From NCBI GenBank assembly GCA_027035765.1, contig JALVUD010000044.1, positions 62,001 to 126,000 on the forward strand: a stretch of 64,000 nucleotides of DNA, given 5' to 3'. The position numbers were made by a program, and so were the translations under genes. Of this stretch, positions 40,646 through 50,821 are shown one piece after another. The stretch's first letter is position 1, and the number at the start of each line of letters is the position of its first letter. The notes beneath the pieces were generated by a model that saw only the letters and a program-made list of their open reading frames with translations, searched no databases and was not told where the DNA came from. Source of the DNA: Campylobacteraceae bacterium (GTDB lineage: Bacteria; Campylobacterota; Campylobacteria; Campylobacterales; Sulfurovaceae).

Positions 40646-41149
40646 TTAGTGGCCGCAGCCGCAGCTGCCGTCGGCACAGCCGCCGCCGACCTGACCGGTC
40701 GCCGCTTCCTCTTCGGTAGCAGGGCGGGCCTGGGTGACGGTGACGTCGAAGACCAGGTCTTTGCCGGCGAGAGGGTGGTTGAAGTCGATGGTGACCTCTT
40801 TGTCGTTGAAGTCCACAACGGTGACCTGGACCGTCTGACCCCCTTCGCCCTGGCCGTAGAGACTCATGCCCTTCTGCAGGTCGATCCCTTCGAACTGCTC
40901 CCGGGGCAGAGTCTGCTGCGCTTCGGGGTTGACCTCGCCGTAGGCGTCAGCCGCTTTGACGGTGATGGTCTTGCTCTCGCCTTCGTTCATACCCACCAGC
41001 TCTTTTTCCAGACCGGGAATGATCTGGCCCTTTCCGGTGACGAATTCCAGAGGCTGTGCCCCTTTGTTGCTGTCGATGACGGTATCGGTACCGGCCTCTT
41101 TGACTTCGTACTCAATGCCGACAACGCTGTTTTCGTTTTCAATTGCCAT
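40646..41149 (-). CDS. slyD: SlyD-type FKBP peptidyl-prolyl isomerase/metallochaperone
   Basis: 167 residues. Split FKBP domain (VVGIEYEVKEAGTDTVIDSN, GKGQIIPGLEKELVGM) with the insert-in-flap chaperone domain (EVNPEAQQTLPREQFEGIDL) and FNHPLAGKDLVFDVTV. The Cys/His tail GGGCADGSCGCGH binds nickel or zinc. Assists folding and nickel enzyme maturation. Belongs to the tolB-ybgF-slyD group. Confidence 0.95.
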   Translation of the reverse strand: MAIENENSVVGIEYEVKEAGTDTVIDSNKGAQPLEFVTGKGQIIPGLEKELVGMNEGESKTITVKAADAYGEVNPEAQQTLPREQFEGIDLQKGMSLYGQGEGGQTVQVTVVDFNDKEVTIDFNHPLAGKDLVFDVTVTQARPATEEEAATGQVGGGCADGSCGCGH

Positions 41150-41230
41150 AAATAGATTCCTTTGTTGAGATTTTTGCCATTGTAGCCAAGGAAAGTTAAT
41201 CGGAGCTGGGGACTCCTATTTACGATCGGT

Positions 41231-42016
41231 CTATTTGAGGTGTTTTTTCGCGATCTTTGCACTGACGGTACCGGGATAGCCGTCGACAATCGCCTGGAAG
41301 AAACTTCTCGCCTGGGCTTTGTCCCCGCTCTTCTCCAGGGAGATCCCGGTATGCAGCAGCAGCCGGTCCATATAGGCGGCATTTTCATTGAGCTCCGCAC
41401 TCTTCTGGTAGTAGCGGATCGCGTCGTCATACTTGCCGGTACGGTAAGCGATCTCTCCCAGATAGAAATTGGTGGCGGCAGGTTTGTACTTGCGGGCTTC
41501 CAGGATGTCGAAACGTTTCTTCGCTTCGGAATACTTCTTCTGATTGACCAAACGGACTCCCCGGCTGAAAAGTTTGGAAGAGGCAGCCTTTTTCAGCCGA
41601 TTGTCAAGTTTGGAGACGGTGGTGGTTCCGGTTGTCCGACTGCCGCTTTTGGAGGCTGCCGTGGCAGTACTTTTGGAAGGACCGGTCCGCTTTACCGCCG
41701 GAGCGGCAGGACGTTTCTCCAGTTTGGCGATCCTGGCCTCCAGGGATTCCAGCTGCCGGGAGAGCGCCGTATCCTGTCCGCCGGATTTCTGCTGGGAGAG
41801 GCGTCCGATCTGCTGACTGAGACTCTGGACAATGCTTTTGAGCCCCTCCACCTCTTCCTGGAGACGGTTGACCTGCTGGCGCAGAGAGAAGATCATCTTT
41901 TTGTTCTGGGCGGACTGGGAGCCGCCGCCGTAGCCCCCGCCGTAGACGGAGGGTTCGGCCCACAGCAGCGACAGGCCCAGGAGCGGTATCAGGATCAGAA
42001 ATCGGTTTCGGGTCAC
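41231..42016 (-). CDS. ybgF: Tol-Pal system protein YbgF/CpoB-like
   Basis: 261 residues. Signal peptide (FLILIPLLGLSLLWAEP), a coiled-coil trimerisation region (residues about 38-100), a basic linker, and C-terminal TPR units (SKLFSRGVRLVNQKKYSEAK, ATNFYLGEIAYRTGKYDDAI). CpoB links the Tol system to peptidoglycan synthesis during outer-membrane constriction. It starts 25 bases after tolB; the pal gene usually found between them is absent. Confidence 0.9.
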   Translation of the reverse strand: MTRNRFLILIPLLGLSLLWAEPSVYGGGYGGGSQSAQNKKMIFSLRQQVNRLQEEVEGLKSIVQSLSQQIGRLSQQKSGGQDTALSRQLESLEARIAKLEKRPAAPAVKRTGPSKSTATAASKSGSRTTGTTTVSKLDNRLKKAASSKLFSRGVRLVNQKKYSEAKKRFDILEARKYKPAATNFYLGEIAYRTGKYDDAIRYYQKSAELNENAAYMDRLLLHTGISLEKSGDKAQARSFFQAIVDGYPGTVSAKIAKKHLK

Positions 42017-42040
42017 GTCGGATCTCCTCGTATTGGGATC

Positions 42041-43291
42041 TTACCAGTCGATGGACTGGATCTTGTGCTCTCCCAGGGGGAAAAGCATACTCTGGTTGGT
42101 GGTCAGGCCGATATAGCCGATAGAATTGCCCTGCTCGCTGCGCTTGATATAGAGGACGGTGTTGCCGTCGTTGGAAAAGCGGGGAAACTGATTGATCCCC
42201 CCGCTGGTCAGGGGCCGGGTATAGCTGCCGTCGGTCGTTGTCAGATAAAGGTTGAAGGCTTTGCCGCCGAAGCTGTTGTCGTTCTCCCGGCTGGAGTAGA
42301 CCACTTTGCTGCCGAAAGCGTCACAGGAGTCGTTGTTGGTCCCGTGAAAGACCAGCTGGGTGATGGGACCACCGGCGAGGGGTTTTTTGAAGATGTTGGC
42401 ATAGCCCAGCCGGTTGGAGACGAAAACCAGGGTCCGTTCGTCATCGGCGTATTTCCCCCCCACATCAATCCCGCTGAAGGTGGTCAGTTGCCGCGTCTGG
42501 CCGGTGGCCACATTGTACTCATAGATATCGGGCTGTCCCTGAGGGGCCATGGTCAGAAGCAGGCGTTTACCGTCTTTGCTCACATCAGAGCAGACCAACA
42601 TCCCCTGGGAGTCGAGAATCCTGGTCCGCTGTCCGGTGGTGAGATCGAGCCGATAGAGCGTCGGCAGCTTGCCTGTATAGTCGGTGTAGTAGATGGTATG
42701 CTGCTGAGGATCTCCCCAAACCGGGAAGATATTGAGCCCTCCCCGGATGATCGGTTTGATGTAGTTGAAGGTGTAATCCGCCAGCACCACTTCGCTCTGG
42801 CGACGGCCCGTGTAGCGGGAGAAGAGCACATAGCGATTGATCCATGCTACCGAAGCAAAGCCCAGGCGAGCATTGAGATCGGTCACCGCCCGGTGGATAA
42901 GAAAGGGATAACGGCTACGGGAGGCGATGGTATATTTCCGTTGAAAAACCGGAGAAGAGTCACTCCCTTTGAGAACTTTCATCTGCAAGGTGACCCCTCC
43001 CTGCCCTTCAATGATCCGGTATTTGAGAACATACTCCATTCCCCGGAGTGCCGGATCGAAGATTCCTCCCTGGTAGTTCCCCTCCCGATAGGTGCCCTCG
43101 GGGAGGAAATGGCCGGTAATCCTGAGATCAGCCTGCAGAATCCTGTAGGTCTTCTGCCCCAGGGGGGACTGGGGGCCGCTTCCGTCCAGGATCGCCACTT
43201 TGGCCCGCTGATCCACATCCTTTTCGATCTTCAGAGTGGCATCCACGGCAAAGAGATAGACAGAGAGAATCATCAGTAGGAGATAGCGCAT
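42041..43291 (-). CDS. tolB: Tol-Pal system periplasmic beta-propeller TolB
   Basis: 416 residues from ATG 43291 (GAAAGG upstream). Signal peptide (YLLLMILSVYLFAVDA), an N-terminal domain, and a six-bladed propeller with repeated DG/D-x-x-L blades (SKDGKRLLLTMAPQGQPDIY, DERTLVFVSNRLGYANIF). TolB couples TolA/Q/R to Pal at the outer membrane. Gene order tolB-ybgF-slyD holds but without pal. Confidence 0.95.
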   Translation of the reverse strand: MRYLLLMILSVYLFAVDATLKIEKDVDQRAKVAILDGSGPQSPLGQKTYRILQADLRITGHFLPEGTYREGNYQGGIFDPALRGMEYVLKYRIIEGQGGVTLQMKVLKGSDSSPVFQRKYTIASRSRYPFLIHRAVTDLNARLGFASVAWINRYVLFSRYTGRRQSEVVLADYTFNYIKPIIRGGLNIFPVWGDPQQHTIYYTDYTGKLPTLYRLDLTTGQRTRILDSQGMLVCSDVSKDGKRLLLTMAPQGQPDIYEYNVATGQTRQLTTFSGIDVGGKYADDERTLVFVSNRLGYANIFKKPLAGGPITQLVFHGTNNDSCDAFGSKVVYSSRENDNSFGGKAFNLYLTTTDGSYTRPLTSGGINQFPRFSNDGNTVLYIKRSEQGNSIGYIGLTTNQSMLFPLGEHKIQSIDW

Positions 43292-43366
43292 AGAGACCTT
43301 TCGTTGAAATCCACGTTTTTGTTCTGATTGTATCAGGGATGGACTGAAATGCATATTAAATAGTAT

Positions 43367-43423
43367 GACTGTGGAGAAATCGTGGATTGTTCTCAGGATA
43401 GCGCTTCACAGTCTCTTCACGAT
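43367..43423 (+). promoter_or_regulatory. Interleaved inverted repeats with pseudoknot topology
   Basis: GACTGTG (43367-43373) pairs with CACAGTC (43407-43413), and ATCGTG (43379-43384) pairs with CACGAT (43418-43423). The order A-B-A'-B' would allow an H-type pseudoknot in the leader of the gene at 43468; equally it may be a double operator. Confidence 0.35.
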
Positions 43424-43467
43424 TAGATTTTATGATGGGAATTGAAAATCAGACAAAGGAGTCAAAA

Positions 43468-44193
43468 ATGAAAAATCGACTGTCACTCATCATCCTGACG
43501 ATCCTCGGTACCTGGAGCCTCCAGGCGGCAAACCTGGGCGGCACCTGGGTCAATGAAACATCTTCTCCCCGCGGTATCAGGCAGTTGACGATCTCGCCAC
43601 AGAGTCATACGATCCGGGTGCTCCGACGCTGCCGCCGGGGGCTCTGTGACTGGGGCAGCGTCAACTACACTTCCACTTCACGCGGCCTCCTGGCGAGCTG
43701 GTCCCGTCCGCGTGCCTACCGAGTGATCCTGGCCGAAAGAGTGGGAGCCCGTCGGCTGAGGGTCATCGTAAAACGCCTCCCGTATTTCAGAGGCGGCGTA
43801 CGTACCCGGATCCTCTATTTCAGAAAAGCGGGAAATCCCTATCCTCGACAGCGCCGGTTTCAGGCGTTTACGGGTCGATGGGTCCCCCTGGGGTACTTCC
43901 ATCGGCGGAGCCTGAGGCGTCTGCGAATCTCGATGGAGGGAGGCATGCCCAGAGTTCGGGCCGAAGGACGCTGCCATCACGGCCTCTGTGAATGGGGAAG
44001 TTCCCGCGTCGAATACCGACACGGGAGAATGGTTGTCTACTGGTATCAAAGGGGTATCGAGCGGATGGCCACCTTCCGGGGTTTCGGCCGGGATCGCCAC
44101 GGTCATTACCGTCGCCTGAAAGCGGAGATCCTGACCCGTCTGCCGCGCGGCAGGGAGTTTCGGGAAGTACTCTACTTGACTCGGGAGCGATGA
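43468..44193 (+). CDS. Secreted protein with two tandem CxxGLCxWG-type domains
   Basis: 241 residues from ATG 43468 (AAAGGAG upstream). Signal peptide residues 1-20. Two homologous units: GTWVN...CRRGLCDWGSVNY (residues about 25-120) and GRWVP...CHHGLCEWGSSRV (about 130-238), each ending in a strand like RTRILYFRKA or FREVLYLTRE. The C-x3-LC-x-WG motif with one disulfide per unit recurs. Very arginine-rich (high pI), suggesting binding to a polyanion such as nucleic acid or LPS (inference). Family not recognised. Confidence 0.78.
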   Translation: MKNRLSLIILTILGTWSLQAANLGGTWVNETSSPRGIRQLTISPQSHTIRVLRRCRRGLCDWGSVNYTSTSRGLLASWSRPRAYRVILAERVGARRLRVIVKRLPYFRGGVRTRILYFRKAGNPYPRQRRFQAFTGRWVPLGYFHRRSLRRLRISMEGGMPRVRAEGRCHHGLCEWGSSRVEYRHGRMVVYWYQRGIERMATFRGFGRDRHGHYRRLKAEILTRLPRGREFREVLYLTRER

Positions 44194-44266
44194 TCCTGTC
44201 TGATAAAAGTTTTGGAGATACAGAGAATGGAGAGATCCCTCCCCATCCGGAGAGGATATCTTCATA

Positions 44267-45727
<1,461 letters not shown>

Positions 45728-47077
45728 TTAATGGCTGTAGTTGACCGCACGCTCCAGGCTGGCGGCACCGTCAAAGAGGGTCTTTTCGTCAAAGGCTTTG
45801 GCCAGAAGCTGCAGCCCCACGGGCATACCGCTCTCGGCATCTTTCAGAATGGGTAGGCTGAGACCCGGCAGGCCGATCAGGTTGGCAGCGATAGTGTACA
45901 TATCGCTTTTGTACATCTCCAGCGGGTCGGCCAGCGCTCCGAGCTTCGGGGCGACAGAGGGAGCCACGGGCGAGAGGATCAGATCCGCTTCGGCAAAGAC
46001 CTTGTTGAACTCGTCACGGATCAGGTGGCGCACCTTCTGGGCCTTGAGGTAGTAGGCATCGTAGTAACCGGAGCTCAGGACGAAGTTCCCCAGCAGAATC
46101 CGACGCTTGACCTCCTCGCCGAAGCCTTCGCTGCGGGTCCGGAAGTAGAGATCCTCCAGGTTCTTCGGATCGTCGCAGCGCCGGCCGTAGCGCACACCGT
46201 CGTAGCGGGCCAGGTTGGTCGCCGCTTCGGCAGTGGCGACGATGTAGTAGGTGGCGATATCGTACTTGGTATTGGAGAGCTCTTTGTGGACGATGGTGTG
46301 CCCCTCGGCCTCCAACGCTTTGACCGCCTCTTCGTGGGCTTTCTGCACCGCGGGAGAGGCTTCGGAGATATAGTTGTCGATGACGGCGACGGTCAGCTTG
46401 CGATCAGGGTCGATCTGCCCGTAAATGGGCTCTTTCTCGAACTCGGCACTGGTGGAGTCTTTGGGATCGTGGCCCTTGATGGCATCGTAGAGGATTGCCG
46501 CGTCTTCGACGTTTTGGGTGATGGGGCCGATCTGATCCAGGCTGGAAGCGTAGGCCGCCAGGCCATAACGGCTCACCCGTCCGTAGGTGGGTTTGAAACC
46601 CACGACTCCGCAGTAGGCGGCGGGCTGACGGATCGAACCGCCGGTATCACTCCCCAGAGCCGCGATCGCCTCGCCGGCAGCCACCGCCGCGGCGGAACCG
46701 CCCGAGGAGCCGCCGGGGACCCGGCTTTTGTCGTGAGGGTTGAGGGTGGGACCGTAACAGCTGCTCTCGGTGGTGGATCCCATGGCAAACTCATCCATAT
46801 TGGCCCGACCGAAAGGAGCCATCCCCGCCGCCAGCAGGTTCTCGATCACCGTGGCATTGTAGGGGGCGATGTAGCCCTGCAGGATCTTCGAAGCGCCGGT
46901 GACGCTCCAGCCTTTGACCTGGATATTGTCCTTGACGAGGATGGGTATCCCCTCCCCCGCCTCGTCAAAAGCGATAGTGGCGTTCAGACCGTTGCGCTCG
47001 GCCCGCTGCCTGAGTTCCTGTCTGATCTCCGCCAACTCCTGGGGTGATTTGGAAAGTGCTTCTTTGAGGGTTATCAC
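45728..47077 (-). CDS. gatA: Aspartyl/glutamyl-tRNA(Asn/Gln) amidotransferase subunit A
   Basis: 449 residues. Amidase-signature enzyme that frees ammonia from glutamine for tRNA-dependent Asn/Gln synthesis. Ser-Ser-Lys triad: [44 protein letters not shown]. Upstream of guaB as in other Campylobacterota. gatB and gatC are not in the window. Confidence 0.96.
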   Translation of the reverse strand: MITLKEALSKSPQELAEIRQELRQRAERNGLNATIAFDEAGEGIPILVKDNIQVKGWSVTGASKILQGYIAPYNATVIENLLAAGMAPFGRANMDEFAMGSTTESSCYGPTLNPHDKSRVPGGSSGGSAAAVAAGEAIAALGSDTGGSIRQPAAYCGVVGFKPTYGRVSRYGLAAYASSLDQIGPITQNVEDAAILYDAIKGHDPKDSTSAEFEKEPIYGQIDPDRKLTVAVIDNYISEASPAVQKAHEEAVKALEAEGHTIVHKELSNTKYDIATYYIVATAEAATNLARYDGVRYGRRCDDPKNLEDLYFRTRSEGFGEEVKRRILLGNFVLSSGYYDAYYLKAQKVRHLIRDEFNKVFAEADLILSPVAPSVAPKLGALADPLEMYKSDMYTIAANLIGLPGLSLPILKDAESGMPVGLQLLAKAFDEKTLFDGAASLERAVNYSH

Positions 47078-47208
47078 GTGGCTGTCCTGATCGGATGATG
47101 TAGTCGTGGATTATATCCAAAAAGAGGTTTGGCGAGGTTTGGGATTTCGAATAACGATGCAAGAGAGGCAAAGCCAAGAGGCAAGAGGATGGCAGAGAAA
47201 AGACCGCC

Positions 47209-47946
47209 TCACGGCATACCGGCAGGCAGATAGGGAATGGGCGGCATGACTTTGGCGGAGCGGCGGGCCCGTTCATCGATCCGGGGGACCGGACCGCCGT
47301 GTCCGTAAGCAACCAGATGCGGTGTTCCCGAAGGATCTCCTACCAAACCGAAAGGAACCTCGACACTGACAATAATGCTGCCGCCGGTCGTATGATCGAT
47401 AATCTTCGCTCCGTTGACGATTTGCCCCCCATCGAGGCGATACCCGGTCACGGGAAGCACTTCGGTTTCATGGGAGCAATCGAGTGTTTCGTCGATCGAA
47501 GCCGGTGTCAGAATGACACTCAGCGGCTGCATCCGTGCCTATGCCAACTGCAAGATCGGCCCGTCGATCCGCATCAAGCCCCCGCCCGGTCCGCCCCGGA
47601 CATAGAGCAGGCGGGGGTCGAGGGTGCGCATCGTCACGGGGCCGATAGGGGTCTGGAACTGTTTGTCGACGATTGTGTACCAGACCTGCGCCACCGGCAT
47701 TTTCGACCCGGCAAATTCGATCCCGTACAATGCTCCGTCGGGCGTCTTGTCTTTTCCCAGATACAAGGCAACAGTCCCGTCGTTGTAGCGTGCCCAGGCC
47801 CCTACGGGGAGTCGTTCGAAACTTTGGGTGACGATCCGGTTTTGCAGATCGAGCAGCTTTTTGGCCTCCTTTTTGCACCGTGCCTGCGACCAGCCCGCCG
47901 AGAGTGAAGCGATCAAGACAAAGGTCAACAGTACGATACGTTTCAT
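47209..47946 (-). pseudogene. Exported protein interrupted by an in-frame amber codon
   Basis: Codons from ATG 47946 run 135 residues (signal peptide MKRIVLLTFVLIASLSAGWS, then a mature domain ending MRIDGPILQLA), stop at TAG 47541-47539, and continue in the same frame for a further 109 residues (SVILTPASIDETLDCSHETE, VSVEVPFGLVGDPSG) to 47209. The downstream ATG 47532 has no ribosome-binding site, so this is best read as one 245-residue gene with a single nonsense codon, a base error, or a programmed readthrough site. Third gene after the OmpA-like and 338-residue genes. Family unknown. Confidence 0.7.
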
Positions 47947-47958
47947 TTTTTTCTCCTT

Positions 47959-48975
47959 TTATTTCACGAATTCGATATGAGGGCAGCGGTTGCTATCAAA
48001 ATCCAGTCTCGCACTCATGGAGAGGGCATGCCAGCCGGGCTTGGCGATCTCTTGAACCCGTCGCGGCGAGGGGGGGCTGATCGTGATGGCGGATTCGCAA
48101 CCGCGGGGTACATAAAAGACCTCCTTGTACACTGCTGCCAATCGCCCGATCGTCTTGAGATCAGCTTTCGTCAAACCCAACAGATAGCCCTCTTTTTGCA
48201 ACATACGAAGCAGTTCCACCATTTTTTTACCGATCTTTTTGGGAGGCGGAAGCATGCGGTGATTTTCATAATAGACCTCGAATTCACTGCGTCCCTCTCC
48301 GAAATCTTCGGGAAAGCGGGCGCCAGGGAGCACCTTGTTCAAGAGGGTGTTGATGCGATGGAGTGCCTCTTTCGCCTCGTCGACCGTACGAAACCCGCCG
48401 GGAGATCCTATCTCCGCATCCAAAGTGATAAAATAAGGCGCATCCCACCGCAACGTCCATCCGGGAGCGTCGGGATTTTTACACCACTCCAATGCATCTT
48501 TCGATCCGTTTCTCATTTTTTGCGATGTATTGCCCCGCTCCTTCCCGCTCTTTCCCTCCTCGTCGTCGCAACACTCCTCGTCCTGGCAGATCACCTTGGC
48601 TACGAACTCCCGATCGAGTTTGATATACAACTTCTCATCGGCAGGGTTTTTTCCCTCTTTGAGGCACTGGTGAAACCGATCCCAGCTCTTCACACATGAT
48701 TTTTCCTTGAACCAGGGGCGCAGATCGACGGCGGTGCCGATTTTGTCGACGACTTGTTTGAGTGGGAAACGGAACGTAACCCTTTTCCCCGCCGCTTCGA
48801 TGCTTTCTGCCCCAAACTCTTTGGCGGCTTTTTCGAGCCGTGCCGAAGGAACCGCTTTTAGAACGACACCTTTTTTATTCAGTATCACCAATGCCATGGG
48901 AGTGAGCGGCATGCAGGCAAAAAGGGCACTGCCGACCGCCGCCGTCAACAAAAAAGCGATAGAGATCCGTTTCAT
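47959..48975 (-). CDS. Exported protein of unknown function in the OmpA-like operon
   Basis: 338 residues from ATG 48975, overlapping the previous stop (ATGA). Signal peptide MKRISIAFLLTAAVGSALFA with a Cys that could be lipidated (LFACMPL). The mature part has clustered cysteines (CQDEECCDDEE), a charged low-complexity linker, and a helical C-terminal half (LRMLQKEGYLLGLTKADLKT). I recognise no family. Twelve bases before the amber-broken gene; all three genes encode exported proteins. Confidence 0.75.
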   Translation of the reverse strand: MKRISIAFLLTAAVGSALFACMPLTPMALVILNKKGVVLKAVPSARLEKAAKEFGAESIEAAGKRVTFRFPLKQVVDKIGTAVDLRPWFKEKSCVKSWDRFHQCLKEGKNPADEKLYIKLDREFVAKVICQDEECCDDEEGKSGKERGNTSQKMRNGSKDALEWCKNPDAPGWTLRWDAPYFITLDAEIGSPGGFRTVDEAKEALHRINTLLNKVLPGARFPEDFGEGRSEFEVYYENHRMLPPPKKIGKKMVELLRMLQKEGYLLGLTKADLKTIGRLAAVYKEVFYVPRGCESAITISPPSPRRVQEIAKPGWHALSMSARLDFDSNRCPHIEFVK

Positions 48976-50042
48976 TTGATGAGCCGGATCTCCACGCGGC
49001 GGTTTTTGGCCCGGCCCTCCTCGGTGGCGTTGTCGGCGATGGGATCGGCTTTGCCCCGACCGACGATTTTGAAGCGTTCCGCCGGCACCTTGCCGCAATC
49101 CATCAGATAGTCGGCCACCGACTGGGCCCTTTGCAGGGAGAGTTTGAAGTTATACGCGTCGGTGCCGATATTGTCGGTGTATCCGGTGACGACGATCTTT
49201 TGGGCCGGATGGGTGCGGATGTAGCGGGCCACCGCGTCCAGGGCCTTCCGCGCTTCGGGTTTGAGGGTGAATTTGTTGAAATCGAAAAGGACTTTCTCCG
49301 GTACCGTCAGCTTGGACCCTTCAGCGGTCTTCTCCACCCGTATGCCCAGTTGCTCAGGGGTCGGCTTGGCCTCCTGCGTGGTGTATTTGGCGATCTTGAT
49401 GTCAGAGAGCAAGGTATCGTATGGTTTAGGGGAAAGTGAGAATCGACGACGTCCCCAGGCAAATCCGATAATCGGTTTATCGATTTTGAAAGGGATGGAA
49501 GCGATTCTTTCACCGTTTCTATAGACACGAAGCTGATGGCGCCTTGCCTGAATAGCGATATGAAAAGGTTTGTTATGACAGGCTTTGCTGTCACGTAATC
49601 CTCCGACCCCGCTCAAAGAAATATGGCATCCCATCGGTTCAAAGTACATTTCCAATGTTTTCCATGCTTTTACACGGGGTTTGATCGGATCTTCCAGATA
49701 GAGATCGAAGAAAAACTTGACATCTCTGTATTTGTAAGGAATCACAGTAAAATCTATCGAAAAATCATCGGTACCTACCTCTTCTTTCCGGATGAGACGG
49801 AATCCGTTTGTGTTGCTTGGAGCTACCCAGATATGGTCATTATATTTGACGCACTCCACCACCCCCTCGATCTTGTCGAAGCCTTCCGGGATCTCCCCTA
49901 CCGGACAGTTGCGGAAATCGGCCGTCCAGAGGACTTTGTCCCCCGGCTGATAGCCCCGGGAGACACCGGTTACCAGACCGCCCGCAGATAGAGAAAACAA
50001 AAATGCCAGAATCAAAACGAAGAGCCGTTTGACCTCACTCAT
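48972..50042 (-). CDS. OmpA-family protein with N-terminal lectin-like domain
   Basis: 356 residues. Signal peptide (LFVLILAFLFSLSAGG), no lipobox. Residues about 35-225 resemble a concanavalin/LamG-type beta-sandwich (VLWTADFRNCPVGEIPEGFD, FHIAIQARRHQLRVYRNGER); residues about 240-355 are a peptidoglycan-binding OmpA domain (VLFDFNKFTLKPEARKALDA, VVTGYTDNIGTDAYNFKLSL, AKNRRVEIRLIK). Probably anchors to the cell wall and presents a sugar- or surface-binding domain. First gene of an accessory operon between ileS and gatA. Confidence 0.85.
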   Translation of the reverse strand: MSEVKRLFVLILAFLFSLSAGGLVTGVSRGYQPGDKVLWTADFRNCPVGEIPEGFDKIEGVVECVKYNDHIWVAPSNTNGFRLIRKEEVGTDDFSIDFTVIPYKYRDVKFFFDLYLEDPIKPRVKAWKTLEMYFEPMGCHISLSGVGGLRDSKACHNKPFHIAIQARRHQLRVYRNGERIASIPFKIDKPIIGFAWGRRRFSLSPKPYDTLLSDIKIAKYTTQEAKPTPEQLGIRVEKTAEGSKLTVPEKVLFDFNKFTLKPEARKALDAVARYIRTHPAQKIVVTGYTDNIGTDAYNFKLSLQRAQSVADYLMDCGKVPAERFKIVGRGKADPIADNATEEGRAKNRRVEIRLIK

Positions 50043-50220
50043 TATCTTTTCCTCCTTTTCTTTGGCTATTCTTTAGTTATATATCTATTATAACAAATGA
50101 AGTTTTCTTCTCGAGAACAGCGGCTATATTCTCCTAATACCCTTAAAAGGAGTGGGAGAATGATTTTGGGGTATGATTAGCTTTATGAAACCGATCAGAG
50201 GATCGATGAAGGATAAGAAG

Positions 50221-50643
50221 ATGAACAAAACAACGATCAGGATTACAGCCCTTTCGCTCATCGCCGGTGCGGGGTTGCTCTGGGCCCGCCCCATCAGCGC
50301 CCCTCTGGCAGTCTTCGAATCGACCAAACTGCCTCATCGTACGCTCAAAGAGGGTCCCAGTATCTTCGGTACGCTCCCCTTCTTCAACGAAGCCAACGCC
50401 ACCCCCGAAGAGAAAGCACAGTACAAAAAGATGGTCCAGGAGCTTAAACAGCGGGAGAAAGAGAATGAGAAATATCGCCACAGCAAGGCGATGCAGGTCT
50501 TCGAATCGACCAAGATCCATCGCGATCCCAAGGCCGGCCCCAGTCCGGTACGCAAAATGTTCTCAGAAGTCTTCTCTGCCGTCGGTCTGGGATCGGAGAG
50601 TTCCGATACATCAGAGAAGAAAAAGCCTGAAGAGAAAAAGTAA
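50221..50643 (+). CDS. Small secreted protein with VFESTK repeats
   Basis: 140 residues from ATG 50221. Signal peptide (ITALSLIAGAGLLWARP). Two copies of A-x-x-VFESTK (residues about 31-38 and 90-96), each followed by a basic patch and a G-P-S motif (KEGPSIFG, KAGPSPVRKMF), joined by a Lys/Glu helical linker. Ends with Lys/Glu-rich KKKPEEKK. No homologue recognised. The leader contains ATTCTCC..GGGAGAAT (50129-50163). Divergent from the OmpA-like operon. Confidence 0.7.
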   Translation: MNKTTIRITALSLIAGAGLLWARPISAPLAVFESTKLPHRTLKEGPSIFGTLPFFNEANATPEEKAQYKKMVQELKQREKENEKYRHSKAMQVFESTKIHRDPKAGPSPVRKMFSEVFSAVGLGSESSDTSEKKKPEEKK

Positions 50644-50698
50644 GGAGTGCCGAGCTCCTTTTGTGACTATCTGCCCGTCATAAACATCCTGGAGGGGG

Positions 50699-50821
50699 CT
50701 ATTCTCCCTCTCTTTTCCGATAATAAGCCACAACCGCCAGCCCCGCCCCCACGCAAAGCGCGATGAAGACGATGGAGCCGATGATGACTCCGGGGGTGAC
50801 GGGCTGAGAGAGATCAGGCAT
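50699..50821 (-). CDS. 40-residue single-span membrane protein coupled to ileS
   Basis: [11 protein letters not shown] followed by one membrane helix ([20 protein letters not shown]) and a basic tail. ATG 50821 overlaps the ileS stop (ATGCCTGA), so it is translationally coupled. From memory, Campylobacter has a small hypothetical gene at the same place between ileS and gatA. Membrane anchoring of some factor is plausible; function unknown. Confidence 0.75.
   Translation of the reverse strand: MPDLSQPVTPGVIIGSIVFIALCVGAGLAVVAYYRKREGE

Noticed and set aside
48972-50042. Call the OmpA-like protein Pal
   Set aside because: No lipobox cysteine, a large N-terminal beta-sandwich domain, twice the usual Pal length, and a different genomic place from tolB.
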